From Davidsoniella eucalypti (taxonomy: Eukaryota > Ascomycota > Sordariomycetes > Microascales > Ceratocystidaceae), in NCBI GenBank assembly GCA_004009845.1, contig RMBW01000154.1, forward strand, positions 1 through 50,585: 50,585 bases of DNA, written 5' to 3'. The position numbers and the translations under genes are program-made. Under the pieces are notes generated by a model, which made no database searches, was not told the origin of the DNA, and worked only from the letters and a program-made list of their open reading frames with translations. Positions 11,113-23,816 of the stretch are shown piece by piece. Position 1 is the first letter of the stretch. The number at the start of each line of letters is the position of its first letter.

Positions 11113-13455
11113 ATGACTTCTCCTAGTAACCACACGGGAACATCTCCCACTGGTATCGGATTTCTCAACCCCGACCGCATCGAAAATGCTCCGTTCCTCT
11201 CCTCATCGGTCCCCAGAGCCGACACCACCGCTCGCCTTGCCTCCCCGATTCCCTTTGCTGTTGCCGGAACGCCGCCGCGTCCGTCCGGTCTAGCCAACGA
11301 GATCCTCAGATCTGGATCTGTGACGCCACTCGCCGGTAGCATCGGCGGCCCCAGCCAGTCTGGGCCTGGCATATCTGCGCTAGCTGCTGCTCTCTCGGGA
11401 CCGACTGGCACTTCTCCTCCTAGATTTGGCACGCCGCCTATCCGCTCTTCTACGCCGCCGATACGATCCAACTCTCCGTTTCCCCAGGGCCAGCTCTCTA
11501 ACTACGGGTCCTTCGACTCGCGGCCACGCGCCATGTCTGGCACCGGCGCCTATGAAGACCACGAGATTGTGAGACGCCATCTGGTGCAGCCTAGCGATGC
11601 TGCATCTGTGTCGTCTTCACGCGACGGCAAGGGCAAAAGCGCCATTGATGATGATGAGGAGTTCTCCAGTCTGCGCCTGCAGGGTGGTGACGTCACAAGA
11701 CCTATCTACAAATGGGCCGAGGAAGCCGAAGCAAAGCAGCGCTCTCAGCGAAGAAAGAGCTTTTCTGCGTTGCGTCCCGAGCCACCCGCTGCTGATCTAG
11801 ACATCAACGCGATCAAGGTCCCTGGTGGCTTCCGCCGTAATTTTGTACGTCGTGCCGGTGGCGATTCAACGGCAGCTGCCATCGATGGCGGCGAATCTGG
11901 CGATGGCCTCGTGTCCACACAACCAAAGCTCTTAACATCGAGCTTCCTAGAATTCTTGTCCATCTACGGCCACTTCGCCGGTGAGGAGCTAGAGGAGGAC
12001 GACGAAGCACTCAGACCGGGTGAATATTTTTCCTCGGGCGGTGAGGACGGCCGTTACGATGGGTCTTATGACGGTAGCGATAGCGAAGAAGAGGAACGTA
12101 TGGAGGATAGTGCTCTACTCACGCCTTCTAGACGCAAGCGCCGGAGAAAGGAGCGTGGTGGAAGCGGCACAAACAGCCCGATGGGCGCGGCTTTGTTGCT
12201 GCTCAAGTCCTTTGTTGGAACTGGTGTCTTGTTCCTGCCGCGCGCATATCTCAACGGTGGTATGCTCTTTAGCAATCTCGTGCTTTTGTTCGTTGCATCT
12301 CTCAGCTATTACTGCTTCGTGCTGCTGGTGACAACACGTCTCAAGATTGCCGGATCGTTTGGTGATATTGGTGGCATTCTCTACGGCAAATGGATGCGCA
12401 GTATTATCTTGGCTTCAGTCGTATTGTCCCAGATTGGCTTTGTCGCCGCTTACATTGTCTTCACCTCTGAAAATCTGCAGGCCTTCATTTTGGCTGTAAC
12501 GGACTGCAAGACGCATATTGATATCTCATGGCTCATTGTTCTACAGATGATCATCTTCCTGCCCTTCTCATTGCTGCGCGATATCGGTAAGCTGGGCTTC
12601 ACGGCTCTTATTGCTGACGCCTTTATCCTCATCGGCTTAGCTTACCTCTTCTACTACGACGTTCTGACGCTTAACACCAATGGCCTGGCCGACATCATCC
12701 AGTTCAATGAGAAGGACTGGACTCTGTTCATTGGTACTGCCATCTTTACGTTCGAGGGCATTGGACTCATCATTCCCATCCAAGAGTCCATGAAGCAGCC
12801 TAGCAAGTTCCCTAAAGTCATGTTTGTCGTCATGGTTATTATTACTACCCTGTTCGTTACTATGGGTGCCGTGTCTTACGCCGCCTACGGTTCTAAGACC
12901 GAGACTGTCGTCCTTCTCAACTTGCCTCAGGATAGCCGCATGGTCAACACAGTGCAGCTGCTGTACTCTGCGGCCATTCTGCTGTCGACTCCCCTCCAAA
13001 TCTTCCCGGCCATCCGTATAACGGAGAACGCCTTCTTCACCAAGTCGGGCAAGTACAACCCGTACATCAAATGGCAGAAGAATGTCTTCCGCTTCTTCGT
13101 CGTTGCCGCCTGCGCAGCCATTGCCTATGGTGGTGCCGACAACCTAGACAAGTTCGTGGCGCTAGTTGGCAACTTTGCCTGTATCCCTCTGGTCTACATC
13201 TACCCTGTAAGTCAAGCCGCAACTCATCGTGTACTTGAAGAATCATACGTGAACTTCCTTAACTAACAATTGTGACTCTAGCCCATGCTGCATTTCAAGG
13301 CTGTCGCCCGTAGCAAGCTGTGGAAGGCTTCTGATGTCGCGCTGTGTATCTTTGGCTTGGTCGCCATGTCCTATACCACGTATCAGACAATGGCTTCTTG
13401 GGCCTCGGCACCGTCAGCGCCGGAAACTCCCCGTTACTGTGACCGCAAGCTCTAA
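11113..13455 (+). CDS. Vacuolar amino-acid transporter, Avt3/Avt4-like (AAAP family)
   Basis: Two exons (11113-13206, 13282-13455) encode 755 aa. Avt3/Avt4 proteins export neutral amino acids from the vacuole lumen. The first 350 residues are a low-complexity Ser/Pro/acidic cytosolic domain ending in a basic RRKRRRKERGG stretch. From residue 357 the AA_trans membrane domain begins with MGAALLLLKSFVGTGVLFLP, the characteristic first helix of Avt3/Avt4-type carriers. Further hydrophobic helices include FVAAYIVFTSENLQAFI and FTFEGIGLIIPIQESMK. The 75-bp intron (13207-13281, GTAAGT...CTCTAG) is in phase 0 after IYP and restores the final two helices and the stop. Total length is close to yeast Avt3 and Avt4. 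The substrate is inferred from family only. Confidence 0.92.
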
Positions 13456-14318
13456 GCGCTGCTGCGGGGTTCCGCTCTAATATTGCTACATACATAGATG
13501 CGTGTATCCGCGTAGCTCTTATCTCTTTTTCTATTCATTACCTCTCCTATGTTGTGCATCTCTTACCTGGTCAGTCGGGTCAGGGCCTGGAATCTACCTT
13601 AATAACGTGTCCAGACGCAGGCCCAGGCCTCTTGCCTATAGTCGTCTTTCGATTCTCTCCTACCCCTTTTTGTGTTCTTTTTCTGTCTTGTTTTGATTCT
13701 GGATTCTTTTTCTTGGATAACTGCACATTCATATTCAGCCATCGATCTCATATCTTGTTCTTAGCAACTATTGTCTTACTTGGTTTTGTATTGCCTTCTC
13801 AACACTTGTTATATATACATGATTTCATCAATAGAGCCAGTCGTTCAGGTCTGGTAGCCCAACCGAAAGCTATTCAATACATATTTATTTAATCATGCAT
13901 TTATATCTTATAATTGTTGTCGTACTTAGTCTGACAGTGTCCGCCAGCTGCCAATATAAAGATGTTGACTGGCAAGGGCCTGCACAATGTAGCATAGACA
14001 CCCGAAAAAGGCCCCATTCCTGAAGCAACCAGCTGCGGCAACTACCTTGCTCGAACCTGCAGGAGATCTCTACCTTAACTTCAGTAACGGTGACGTTGCG
14101 ATTCGAGCATCGTTTTCTGGAACCATCTTCCGGAAGGCTTCTTTTTCTCTTTTACTCGACATTTTCTTGATTGGTATTAGAAGCGTGGATTTTCGTTACT
14201 TTGTCTAATTTAGTTGTGCTTTTGCCGTTTCACCCTGAATCGAGGAATCTCTTCTAGAATCAACAAGACAACCTACGACGACAACAACAATAACAACAGA
14301 TCAACACCAAACCCAGCT

Positions 14319-15176
14319 ATGGCTTCGCTCGAGAGCGCCCTCGAGCCATTGGCTTCATTCTCGCTAACTCATGTCTACTATGTACGGCTCCCTCGGCTCC
14401 CCCGTTTCTTTCTGTTTCGCTAACCACGACTTCTACTCCTCCAGGACCCAAGCGACCCCATTTCGCACATCTGCGCCTTGCTCGCGCTTTTCCCGCACGG
14501 CATCATCGTCGCATACACTACGCTTGTTCTCTCGACTCGCGAAGCTGAGATAATCCTCATGCTGGCAGGCCAGCTGGCGTGTGAGGGCGCAAACTTCGTG
14601 CTGAAGCGTATCATAAAGCAGGATAGACCTAACCAGCACTTTGGAAAGGGCTACGGTATGCCGTCGTCGCATGCGCAGTTTATGGCGTTTTGGAGCGTTA
14701 GTGTAGCACTTTTCATGCTGGTTAGGCATCGCGTGCCAGAGCGCGTGCGTGTGAGAGAGGCCCTGAAGAAGTCGCATGTGCGCAAAGATACAGACGACAC
14801 CGCTGCGCAACTGCCTGTTCACCTAGCCACTGGAAACCGCACGATATCCTTTGCTGAGCGCTCACTGGCCACGGCAGGCGCCGTTGTGCTGGCTATCTGT
14901 GTCGCTTCTAGTAGAATATACCTGGGCTATCATACTCCCCAACAGGTTCTGGCTGGTATTGTAGCCGGTGTTTCGTGTGCGCTAGGCTGGTTCGTAGTCA
15001 CTGCTATAGCACGACAGACAGGCTTGATCGCATGGGGCTTGGAATTGCTGCCGGCGAGATGGCTTCGCGTTCGAGATTTGCTGCTAGAAGAAGACCCGAC
15101 CTGTGCAGGCTGGGAGAAATGGGAAGCACGGAGGGCGGCGCTGAGAGCAACGGAGGAGGCAAGGAAGAGACAGTGA
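14319..15176 (+). CDS. Dolichyl-diphosphatase-like PAP2 membrane phosphatase (Cax4/Cwh8 type)
   Basis: Two exons (14319-14381, 14445-15176) encode 264 aa. The 63-bp intron (GTACGG...CTCCAG, with GCTAACCA as branch) is in phase 0 after HVYY. Cax4/Cwh8 enzymes in the ER remove a phosphate from dolichyl diphosphate so the carrier can be reused in N-glycosylation. The three PAP2 phosphatase motifs are visible: KRIIKQDRP (K75, R82, P83), MPSSH (H97) and SSRIYLGYHTPQQ (R178, H184). The last motif ends in Q rather than the D of ordinary PAP2 lipid phosphatases, as in dolichyl diphosphatases. About four hydrophobic segments are present. It lies in tandem after the transporter and converges on the 7TM gene. 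Confidence 0.88.
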
Positions 15177-15502
15177 AGAAGTTGGCGATTACACATATAG
15201 TTACGTTATTTACTACATCATACATATATAGACACAGGACACAGAACTTGTTATTCGTTTACAGCATATAACCAGCATAGGTAGTATTGGCAAAGATGTG
15301 AATAATATCATACATTGTATAGAGAATAGAGAATAGTAGCATAGATAACAAGATGTGGTATAAGAGATAGGAAGTAGAAAGAGAGAAAAAAGAAATGAAG
15401 TAGGCAAACAAGGCCCAAAACTGTGTTAGTTACTATGAAGGATAGAGTTGATAGACCCTAACCCTGATTTATTCAGTAAATTTTGTGCAAGTTATGTAAG
15501 AT

Positions 15503-18028
15503 TTAATCCCAACGATGCTGTGCTTGAGCTGTCCTTGGTGACGCTAGAAGGCCAATCTCGATAGATGAAGACCCAGAAAAAGAGCTAGTTGGAGAAACAC
15601 CGTTGGCGTCTATCCTACGCGAGCTCACGGCGTTCCCCGGTCTGTTAGGGTCGTAGACCATAGCGTTCAGGGTAGCTAAGTTCAGCGGCTCAACATCCAT
15701 AGATGCCGTCTGAAGCTGTAGGCGGATAGGCAGATCAGCCTCGGAGCCCAGAGACGAGACGCCACTCATAGGAGTGAAACCACTGAAGCCAGTAACGCCG
15801 GAGATACGGCTAAAGTAGCGGCTGGTGTAGTCGTTGTCGGCGTCGGTGGGCGAGTCAACGCTCGAGCTGGTAGCCAGCTGGCTAGGCTTCTTTGGGACAC
15901 CGACAGGCCCCAAGAAGTTATTGGAAATGGGGATCACGCCACCACTGTCGTAGTTGATCGAGTAGACCTTGTCGTTGTCCTTGAAGTACGCAGAGTTCAG
16001 ACGCACGTCGTCGACGTTGGATAGACGTAGACCGATCTGCACGGTGGCGGATGAGCCGAATGAACCTAGTGATGAGTTGCGCGTATGACGTGGCTTGACG
16101 CCGGTCGATGTGGCGACAGTGCTTCCGTAGGGAGGCGGGGCAAGGAAGAAGTTGGTATCCTTGGACATGCCGTTGGACATGCTAGCAGGGAACGGCATCG
16201 GAGGCATGGGCGGCACCAAGACAGTGTTGATGGTGATGCTCTGGCGCATCATGGCTTCGACTTCGGGGCTGTACGTAGTCTGTGCCAAAACCGGGAACTT
16301 GACATCGGGGGTGTATGTCACCGGGTTAAAGAATGGCATCTCAACACCCGGGCTATAAGTAGTCTGCTGTAGCATTGGCTCGGCTAGCTTGACATCAGGG
16401 CTGTAGAACATAGGCGCCAGAGTTGGCATAGCGTTCGACGGACCAGCTGAGGAAGGTGGGCTGTAGTAAGCCTGGTCAAGAAGCGGGCCGGGACTATAGG
16501 ATGCTGACGACGATGGCGACGACTGGAGAAGACGCGCGGTGTCCTCGGCCGAGTTCGTCGGGTCTGATGCCGTAGTAGGTGAGTAGCCCTTGCGGGGGAC
16601 AGCCTCTGGCGAATTCAACTTGGCTGGCTCAGGCTCCTGCGGAAAGTTGTTGGGCATGACGTAGATCGTGTTCGAGCGCAGCGGATCAACAGGAGCCTTG
16701 CGTGCCCACTCGACCTTGTCGGCAAAGTATTCCTCGGCCGCATTTGCCGACGAGTCGGTTAGCGTAGAATTACTGTCGACGCGAGTCAGGCCCTTGTTGA
16801 GGCCGGCGGTCGGTGGAGGCTTGAGGATGTTGTCGTACTCGCTGTCGAACTGGGCCTCGTCTGGGGTTGCGTGTACGCGGATATGGCGCTTGAAGTCGTC
16901 GTGCTTTTCGGGCTCGTACTTGGCGCCCAGAGAGGCTGCCTTGAAGTTCGGGATGATGGCAATCACCCGCGAGCGTAGATACAGGTGCAGAATACCAGTC
17001 AATATGCCGCTGACGTTGGACACGATGGCGGAGACCAGAGAGAGCTGTAGGGCAGTGCCGTTGAAGAAGCGATGGCCTTGGATGCCAATAGAGAAGAAGA
17101 AAGGAATAAGAAGGAACTAGGCTGATAGTTAGCACATGGACACACATATACAGATAAGCCAACTGAAAACTTACGTTTGTTAGAATGCCAATGGTCATAT
17201 AGTACACCATTGTATCGGCAGTCGCCTTCTCTTCGGGGTCGATGATACTCGGGTTAAGGCGCAGCTTGAAGAAGACCAAGATGGCGCTGATGATCAAAGC
17301 AAATAACACCACCATCAAGATCACGAAGCAAGCCAGGCCCCAGCGCAGAATGAACCAGAACAAAGACGCAAAGCAGTAGTTGGGCGGCCGTACAAACAGT
17401 GCCACAATGTAGTTGACTAGAAGTAAAAACACGACTGCCGCGAGACAGATCGGAACGTTCCACTTGCCGCGCTTGGCAAAGGCCGAAGCCCGTGTAGCCA
17501 TATACGCCTGGTTGAGGGCAAATACCATCTGAAGGTACGGGACAATGAACACGGCTAAAGATATCAGTTAGTCAGAACTTATATAGCCACCTCAAAGACA
17601 ACCAAAAACTCACCAGGAAACATCATCTGAGACGTCACCGTGCAGCCCAGCACCGAAAGACCCTTGAGGCCTAGTGACTGGGCTACTACAAACACAACGC
17701 CTTGCATCATGATACCAACGGACAACACCAGCGGGAACATCTCTGGCAGACTGATGAAGGCAAAGCCGTGGCGGCCAAAGTGATAGTGGGGATTCCGCCG
17801 CCTTGTGCGCACCCAGGCATCTAGTAGGATGCCGACGATAGTTGTGAAGGCGGCAACCATGTTAAAGGCAGCCAAGATCATAGTGGACGAGCGCACATTC
17901 TTCGCCGCAGCAAAGACGAACTGGTTGAAGAACGCCGCATTGTATGTCGAGTTGAAGCCAAAGGTGTTACTGCTATTTGTGATGGCGCGTGCCCAAACTT
18001 CGTGGCCGGGATAGTCGTAGACCGACAT
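15503..18028 (-). CDS. Seven-TM fungal membrane protein with long repeat-bearing cytoplasmic tail
   Basis: Three exons (18028-17614, 17554-17175, 17116-15503) encode 802 aa. Intron frames join as MMFP|AVFIVPYLQM and GILTN|FLLIPFFF. The short N-terminus has NSS and NST glycosylation sites. Seven hydrophobic segments follow within about residues 50-310, the arrangement of a GPCR-like receptor, but I recognise no named family. The last 480 residues are hydrophilic, Ser/Pro/Thr-rich and largely disordered. Between about residues 470 and 560 there is a degenerate repeat built on YSP-x-V (FYSPDVK, TYSPGVE, TYTPDVK, TYSPEVE), spaced roughly 15 residues. A conserved-looking segment (EYEPEKHDD-like, then HIRVHATPDE) follows the last helix. 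Function is unknown; a sensor or receptor is a guess. Confidence 0.8.
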
Positions 18029-18617
18029 ATTTCGATGTGGCGAGCCGATTAGGATATGGTGAAAATGTTATATAAAATGCTAAAAGACAAAGATGAATAG
18101 AATATCAATAAACGAAGTCGAGTGCCGGCTCGCGATGTCGAATACTAGCGAGAACAAAAAAAGAAACAAAGAAGGACAATATATTATAGTAGAAAGACGA
18201 ACGCCGGATCAAGTCAAGTCATTAGCTCTGTGATGCTTCGGAATATTACTGCCAGTTCGTCGAGTGGCCTGGGTCGAAGATACAAGAGAGAGAGAAAGAA
18301 AAAAGAACGAGTCTTGGTCAAGACAAGTCGATGGATTATTTTTCTTCTTCTTTTGTTGTTAGAGGGTCGAACACAGATAATAATACTAGTAAAATAAAAA
18401 TAAGATATAAAATAAAGAAACAAAAAGAGAATAGAACCGAACAAGAAAAGCGAACGTGATGGGCGGCGTCAAAAAGCAGTGGTGATGCCAGATCTCTCAC
18501 TTCACCCGGGCCAGAACCATCGAGAGAAGGGAAATTGCAACCTGTGCGAAGATGGTCGATGGGCTTCGACACGGTCGAAAGATGGGAGGGGGGGAGGTGG
18601 TACAGAACGAAAGGAAA

Positions 18618-18680
18618 GGGATGAATAGAAAGAAAGAAAGAAAAGAAAAAGAAAGGAAAAGGAAAAGGAAAAAGAAGTAA
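18618..18680. repeat. Purine-rich simple tract (GAAA/GGAAA)n
   Basis: A run of about 60 bases is almost entirely A and G, with GAAA and GGAAAA units on the + strand (CT-rich on the 7TM gene's sense strand). Such tracts are common in fungal promoters and leaders. It lies about 600 bp upstream of the 7TM start codon. Confidence 0.7.
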
Positions 18681-18865
18681 AAGAGTAGAATAGAAACAAG
18701 AAACAGGCCTAGAACGGGGGGGTTTCGTAGGTTTGTGGTTGTATTCAATAATTATTACTAGAATATCCGCTAGCATTATTTACTAGTAGTCGAATTTAGT
18801 GGTGGTACTAACACTAATGTAGGATGAGAAAGATACGTGCCTACCCTATACTATACAGAAACTCG

Positions 18866-18930
18866 ACCTCGAACCCTGACCTCGACCCTGACCTCGACCT
18901 CGACCTCGACCTCGACCTCGACCTCGAGTT
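18866..18930. repeat. Hexanucleotide microsatellite (GACCTC)n
   Basis: About ten consecutive or near-consecutive copies of GACCTC, with one or two GACCCT variants at the left end. On the opposite strand it reads as (GAGGTC)n and creates a spurious Arg-Ser repeat frame. Length polymorphism between strains would be expected. Confidence 0.85.
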
Positions 18931-21900
18931 TGATCTTGGCCTTTGACCTCGATTCCTCTTCTTCCTATCTCTCAAGGTAACTACCCAAAACAACCACTCA
19001 CCCCATGTGACAAACACCAACATCAAAAGCGCAAGTCGAAACACCGAGCTAAACTTTGAGTAGTAAGAAAATAAGAATACAGCTAGTTAGACTTCTATTT
19101 GTATTGCGGCTTTATGTTGACCTAGGCCAAACATCGAAAATCGATTCCTGTAGGCGTAAAACGCCATGCAATGCCGTCTTATGCTCGAAATCCTATTGCT
19201 TTTTTAGTCCCTTTTTCTCTTTCTCTTCTGGCATCTGTTGCAAACCGATATCATCTTTTATCTTGACTATACTATGATATTAAAATCATATATAGCGTTG
19301 CTATTGTTGGCTGTCTCTAAGATGGACTTCAGACTGTTTTCCGTTTTGTTCGTCCAGTCGTCGGCCATTACCTGTAACACTACTGGCTCCTATTATATAT
19401 ATGCCTTCTCATCCTGTGCAGCTGACTAGGACAGTGTTGCAGAGTCTTCCTGCTATCTCAGTCAAGATGTCTCTTGATTTGTCTCACAGGCTACTTGTCT
19501 TAGTTATTCATGAAGAGCTAACGTCTACCATGGCCATGTATATCTATACCTAATATTTCCGTGATTTTATTAGCCCGCATCTCTATCTTTCTTTCAGTAT
19601 CAAGGCCATTCTCTATGGATAGGCATATCTCTCTAGTTTTCAATAGCTATTTCTCTTTATCGTTTCCCTCTAAGGCACAACATAAAAAGAACTCGAAAAA
19701 TCAAACTTACCTCTCTACTCCTAGTAGAGAAACTTCTTTCAAAATAAAAACTAGTAGAGCCAAAAAAGAAAGCCCATGTCGCTTTTCTCTTTCTTTGCAC
19801 CCCTGTCAAGTCAAAACGTCTAGCATCCTTCCCTAGTACGTGGGTGAATTAGATGGTTGCTGAAGGGGCATTTTGCGTTTTTTCTCTATCTTGTTATAAT
19901 GTTGGCACGGTTGGTACCACGCTGTAATAAAGCTAGAAACTCTAGATGCTACCTTTATCTGAGGAGTTCGACATACATGTACTAGACACAAATACAGAGT
20001 AGTTTATATTCCGGCGTCTGCGATAAACAAATATGAGAAAGCGAGTGACACTCACCGTTGTATGAAAGTCCATATGCTCTACAGAGACGTTACTATAGTT
20101 CACAACGAGAGTTCTCTGCTGATAAAATTAAGAGCATATAGTCTTGTTGCGCCTATTATCTCTTTTCAACCCTCTCCAGGCGAACCGTACGGTTTTCTAA
20201 CCATTGGACAATGTTTGCTCTATCAGAAACCATCGGCAGTGAGAAAAAGCCCTATATACATACATGGTATAATTATCTATCACTTTCTTTATTCCTTTTA
20301 CCATTCGGCAATCCAGCGCCACTTTCCTCCCTAGTGAGGCAGCGCTGCTACAAGTACTAGTTTCAACGGCCTGGCAGCTACTCATAAATTCTCCTGCGCA
20401 TGGAGCCTCCGGGGGGCCGATCAAACGAGCATGGGGCTGGCCGGCTGCAACTTTAACTCAATAGGATGGCAACGGCTTGAAAAAGACATGGGTAAATACA
20501 TGTACAAACAGTTAACAAGTAGCATAATTTACAGATAACTTTGACCATTACATTGTTAACAGACCCAATCCTAGTCACTCTACAAGAGTTTGCCTAAGAA
20601 CATACATATAGAAGTCTAGGCTTAGTTTTTATATGTATTCTCTGAAGAGACAAGAAGAAGAAGAACGAGAAAAGAGAAACCAGAATTCAGGGAAACATAT
20701 AAACGGATTGAAAAACCATAGATACAATCATACTGAGATGCCAAGTTCGGTTTTCATACATATATCGGCTCGTGTTCAAGCTTAATATTGCCTTGATTCA
20801 TGCACCAAACTCGACTATAGCCTGACTAAACAATGACTTATCCTTCACTTGGACTTTAAATGCTAAGCTTCTATATAATGGTAGAAAAGATGAATGGCGG
20901 ACTATATACAATGCAAGATAACCTTGTTCCATGTCTGAACCAAAGAAAAGAACAAGACAAACAATGGTTGAACCTCTCTTCATGTTGACATTCCCTTTCT
21001 CTTCCGGTAACAGGATGAAATCTTTCAGTATAGCAGGAGGAGTAAGAGACGAATTACTTATATTTTCTGCGATATTTCACACTGTAAAACAAAAAGCCCG
21101 TCAATTCGGAACATTTCTACGGCGTCAAGGCTTGTTTGGGAAGCTAGAAAAGGAAATACTAATAGAGAGAAGGAGAGTTTTCGGTTGAATCCGAGAAAAC
21201 TGCAAGCATTGGAGTGTTCGTGTTAACCCTATGTTGTGTTCAAGACCCTATGATACACCCATGTTAATCTTCACTCAAATTGAACTTTCTGAAAAGTCGT
21301 TGTAAAAGAATTCATTATTAATTAATAATCGTGAACTTTCTCCTTTGAAATCCTCCTTTCTCATACCTTAAACAAGCCATATTAGCCAACTAGAAAAATA
21401 TCCGGCTCGGAGAATATGACTCTTTACTCAACTTATAGAAAACCCAATGATTTTTAGTGACAAGGCTAATATACGTATCTTCCACTGTCCCACCTCCTCA
21501 CTGCCCTCACCTTTCTTTTTTCCTTCAACTATACCATGGCTTTAACGCTCGGGAATCTCACTTCCGAGACGGAGAAAACAAATAGAAAGAAAAAAGAATG
21601 GTTACTAACATGAAGTCTTTCTCTTCCCCTCCCTGGTAAAAGAAGAGTGAGTTGAAAGTTGGCCTAGAGAACGGGCCTCTTTGCATGGCTGTTTCGAGTT
21701 AAAAGCACAATCACCTGTGCGCAAGAACAATGTGTCTAGCTTCTTTATTGCTTCTAACCTGCCTAACCGTTGGCCTCTGGAGCTTACTAGCAAATGAGAC
21801 CCAGTGCGTCGTATTGTCACCTGAAGAATTCATAAGAAGACAAACAAAGTATGTATGAAAAGAAGTAAGGCTTGCGGCAATACTGATACCTGTCAAAATC

Positions 21901-23816
21901 TAGTTACAACCCAAACGTCCAGTAGTCTCTAGTTTTTAGTTGTTAGAGGTTAAAAAAGGAATTCACGCTGACTGACGACAGACAAGTACATACGATATCT
22001 TCATGCCATTATGCAAATTATATTTCTTTTCTACTATACATGTGTAGTTCGCTTATAGCTCAAAAACGCCGCCTTTGAAATGCTGTACATTATTATACCT
22101 CACTGGCAGCCCATCAATTCTCAATTACCGTTAATGCCCAGAGCTTCCTTCATCCTCTTTTGTTTCTTGATTCCTTGACATCCTCGTCGACGCTGAAGCA
22201 TGGACTGTATCAAGTCGTACAGGGGTCATACTTTCTTTGAGTAGCACTATAATACAATTAGTCACTTGTCAATAAGCATCTGCTTCTATGGGTAGACATC
22301 ATGATATAAAACTCGCTACTAGCCAGGCCTAGATATTAGTCAGTTCCAAGATAGATGTTCATGAACTGAAAGGCTTGGTAGCATCCATCGCCCTGGATAT
22401 ACAGATAAACCCAAAACATCGCTTAGCGCTGATATCTAGCCAGTAGCTCACTCATATATGTACTATGAATTCGGTGAGAATTTGAAGACAATCAACACAA
22501 ATGGGACAAGAGGAGCGAGACAGAGTAAGTTATTGCAGTATGTAGCAAAAGAGACCCGTGATCCGGAAACTGAAAGAAACAGACTAGATTGACGATATTG
22601 GTAACTCCTTCTGGTTAGGTCCATGATATTTTGTATCTGGTAGTTCTGGCCCCAAGGGAAATCCAGTTCTCTTCAATTTGCAGATAGCTAAGAGTACTAA
22701 ATGCTCGGTTCCTAAGGAAATCTCTATCATCCCTATCAGTCCGTGTGATACCTATGAACTATGAACATGCTAAGATAATCTGCATTGTAGATTAGCAGTA
22801 CGCCGTGTAGACTAGCCTAGACAGCCTTGATATGGAATCTGGCTCTCCCCAAGAGTTCGCTTGAGACGACTAAGATCTATTCATCCCTGACACATACCAA
22901 GTGCCTACAGTGTAAAAAAACATTCCCCTTATAGCGGCATAGTTTGTTTATCCTCAGACATACACAGTCTCTAATCGTTTCTAGTAGCCAAGCTTCCGAG
23001 TCTTTATCCCTCTACAGTATACATATGCGATAGTCTACCTAAGAGACATGAAATCATTGCTGCGATGTAGGACAAATTCTTCATTTTAGCCCCCTTTGTT
23101 CAAGAAAATAGCAATATGCTTCATGTTTCGAAGCAATATAATGGTTCCCGCTTACTATACAGTCATGCGTTCAGCATGTCAGAAGTCGCTCAAATAAATA
23201 GTGTCTTAAACACGCATTGCATGAGCAAAATACTCCTCAGACACCAATTAATGGCGATTTTAGAAATAAAGGATGATATACAAAGATATGCAAAGGGCCT
23301 GCCTGAATACTAGCCAAATATCTAACAAGCTTGGCTAGCCAAGTCTCAAGCGACAACTTGCCCTAAAAATCCGCCGTCCCATCACTCTTTATACGCATAT
23401 CTCTTGGTATACATGGTTTACTCTCCTAGTCACAAAATGATTTGCGATTGACACCTACTTGGCGATTTACTTTGTTTAGCCCGGAAATATATCATGCTTA
23501 GATGGCTATATGAATCCGGTAGCTCACTAATGGCCTCGCAATAGGCGCCGTAAACAACACCAGATTTCTCATCATCGGCAGCATTAAGATACATGCTATA
23601 ATTTAAAATATAACATGACTTCCTACTCCAAAGTGGCCAGTGTACTTGATCATCGCACTGAAACCGGATGTAATAGATATAGTGACGCTATGTATATCGG
23701 GGTTAGGGTTATATATCCCGAGGGAGGAAAGATCGTCTTATATGCTGAACTTATATGTGCATCCTATGTTATGATTCCCCATGCTATTTGATGGATGGAG
23801 ACGAACTGCTGCTAGT

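Larger units (their letters stand above)
18029..23816. other. Long gene-poor stretch
   Basis: About 5.8 kb with only short open frames and no protein family that I recognise. The first 0.7 kb is rich in A/G and C/T tracts and presumably carries the promoter and leader of the 7TM gene. The remainder is AT-rich. A purine-only tract and a hexanucleotide repeat lie near its left end and are listed separately. No tRNA or rRNA was seen. Noncoding transcripts or small multi-exon genes cannot be excluded by reading alone. Confidence 0.45.

Noticed and set aside
20931..21188. 85-codon frame with a good ATG
   Set aside because: No recognisable domain and isolated in AT-rich sequence. It cannot be told apart from noise.
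22120..22245. Minus-strand stretch with two open frames, one Arg/Lys-rich (LQRRRGCQGIKKQKRMKEAL) after an ATTATAG acceptor-like site
   Set aside because: It could be a terminal exon, but no matching upstream exons or family could be found by eye. Not enough for a gene call.
23698..23716. GGGTTAGGGTT resembling telomeric repeat
   Set aside because: Fewer than two full TTAGGG units, so not an interstitial telomere array.
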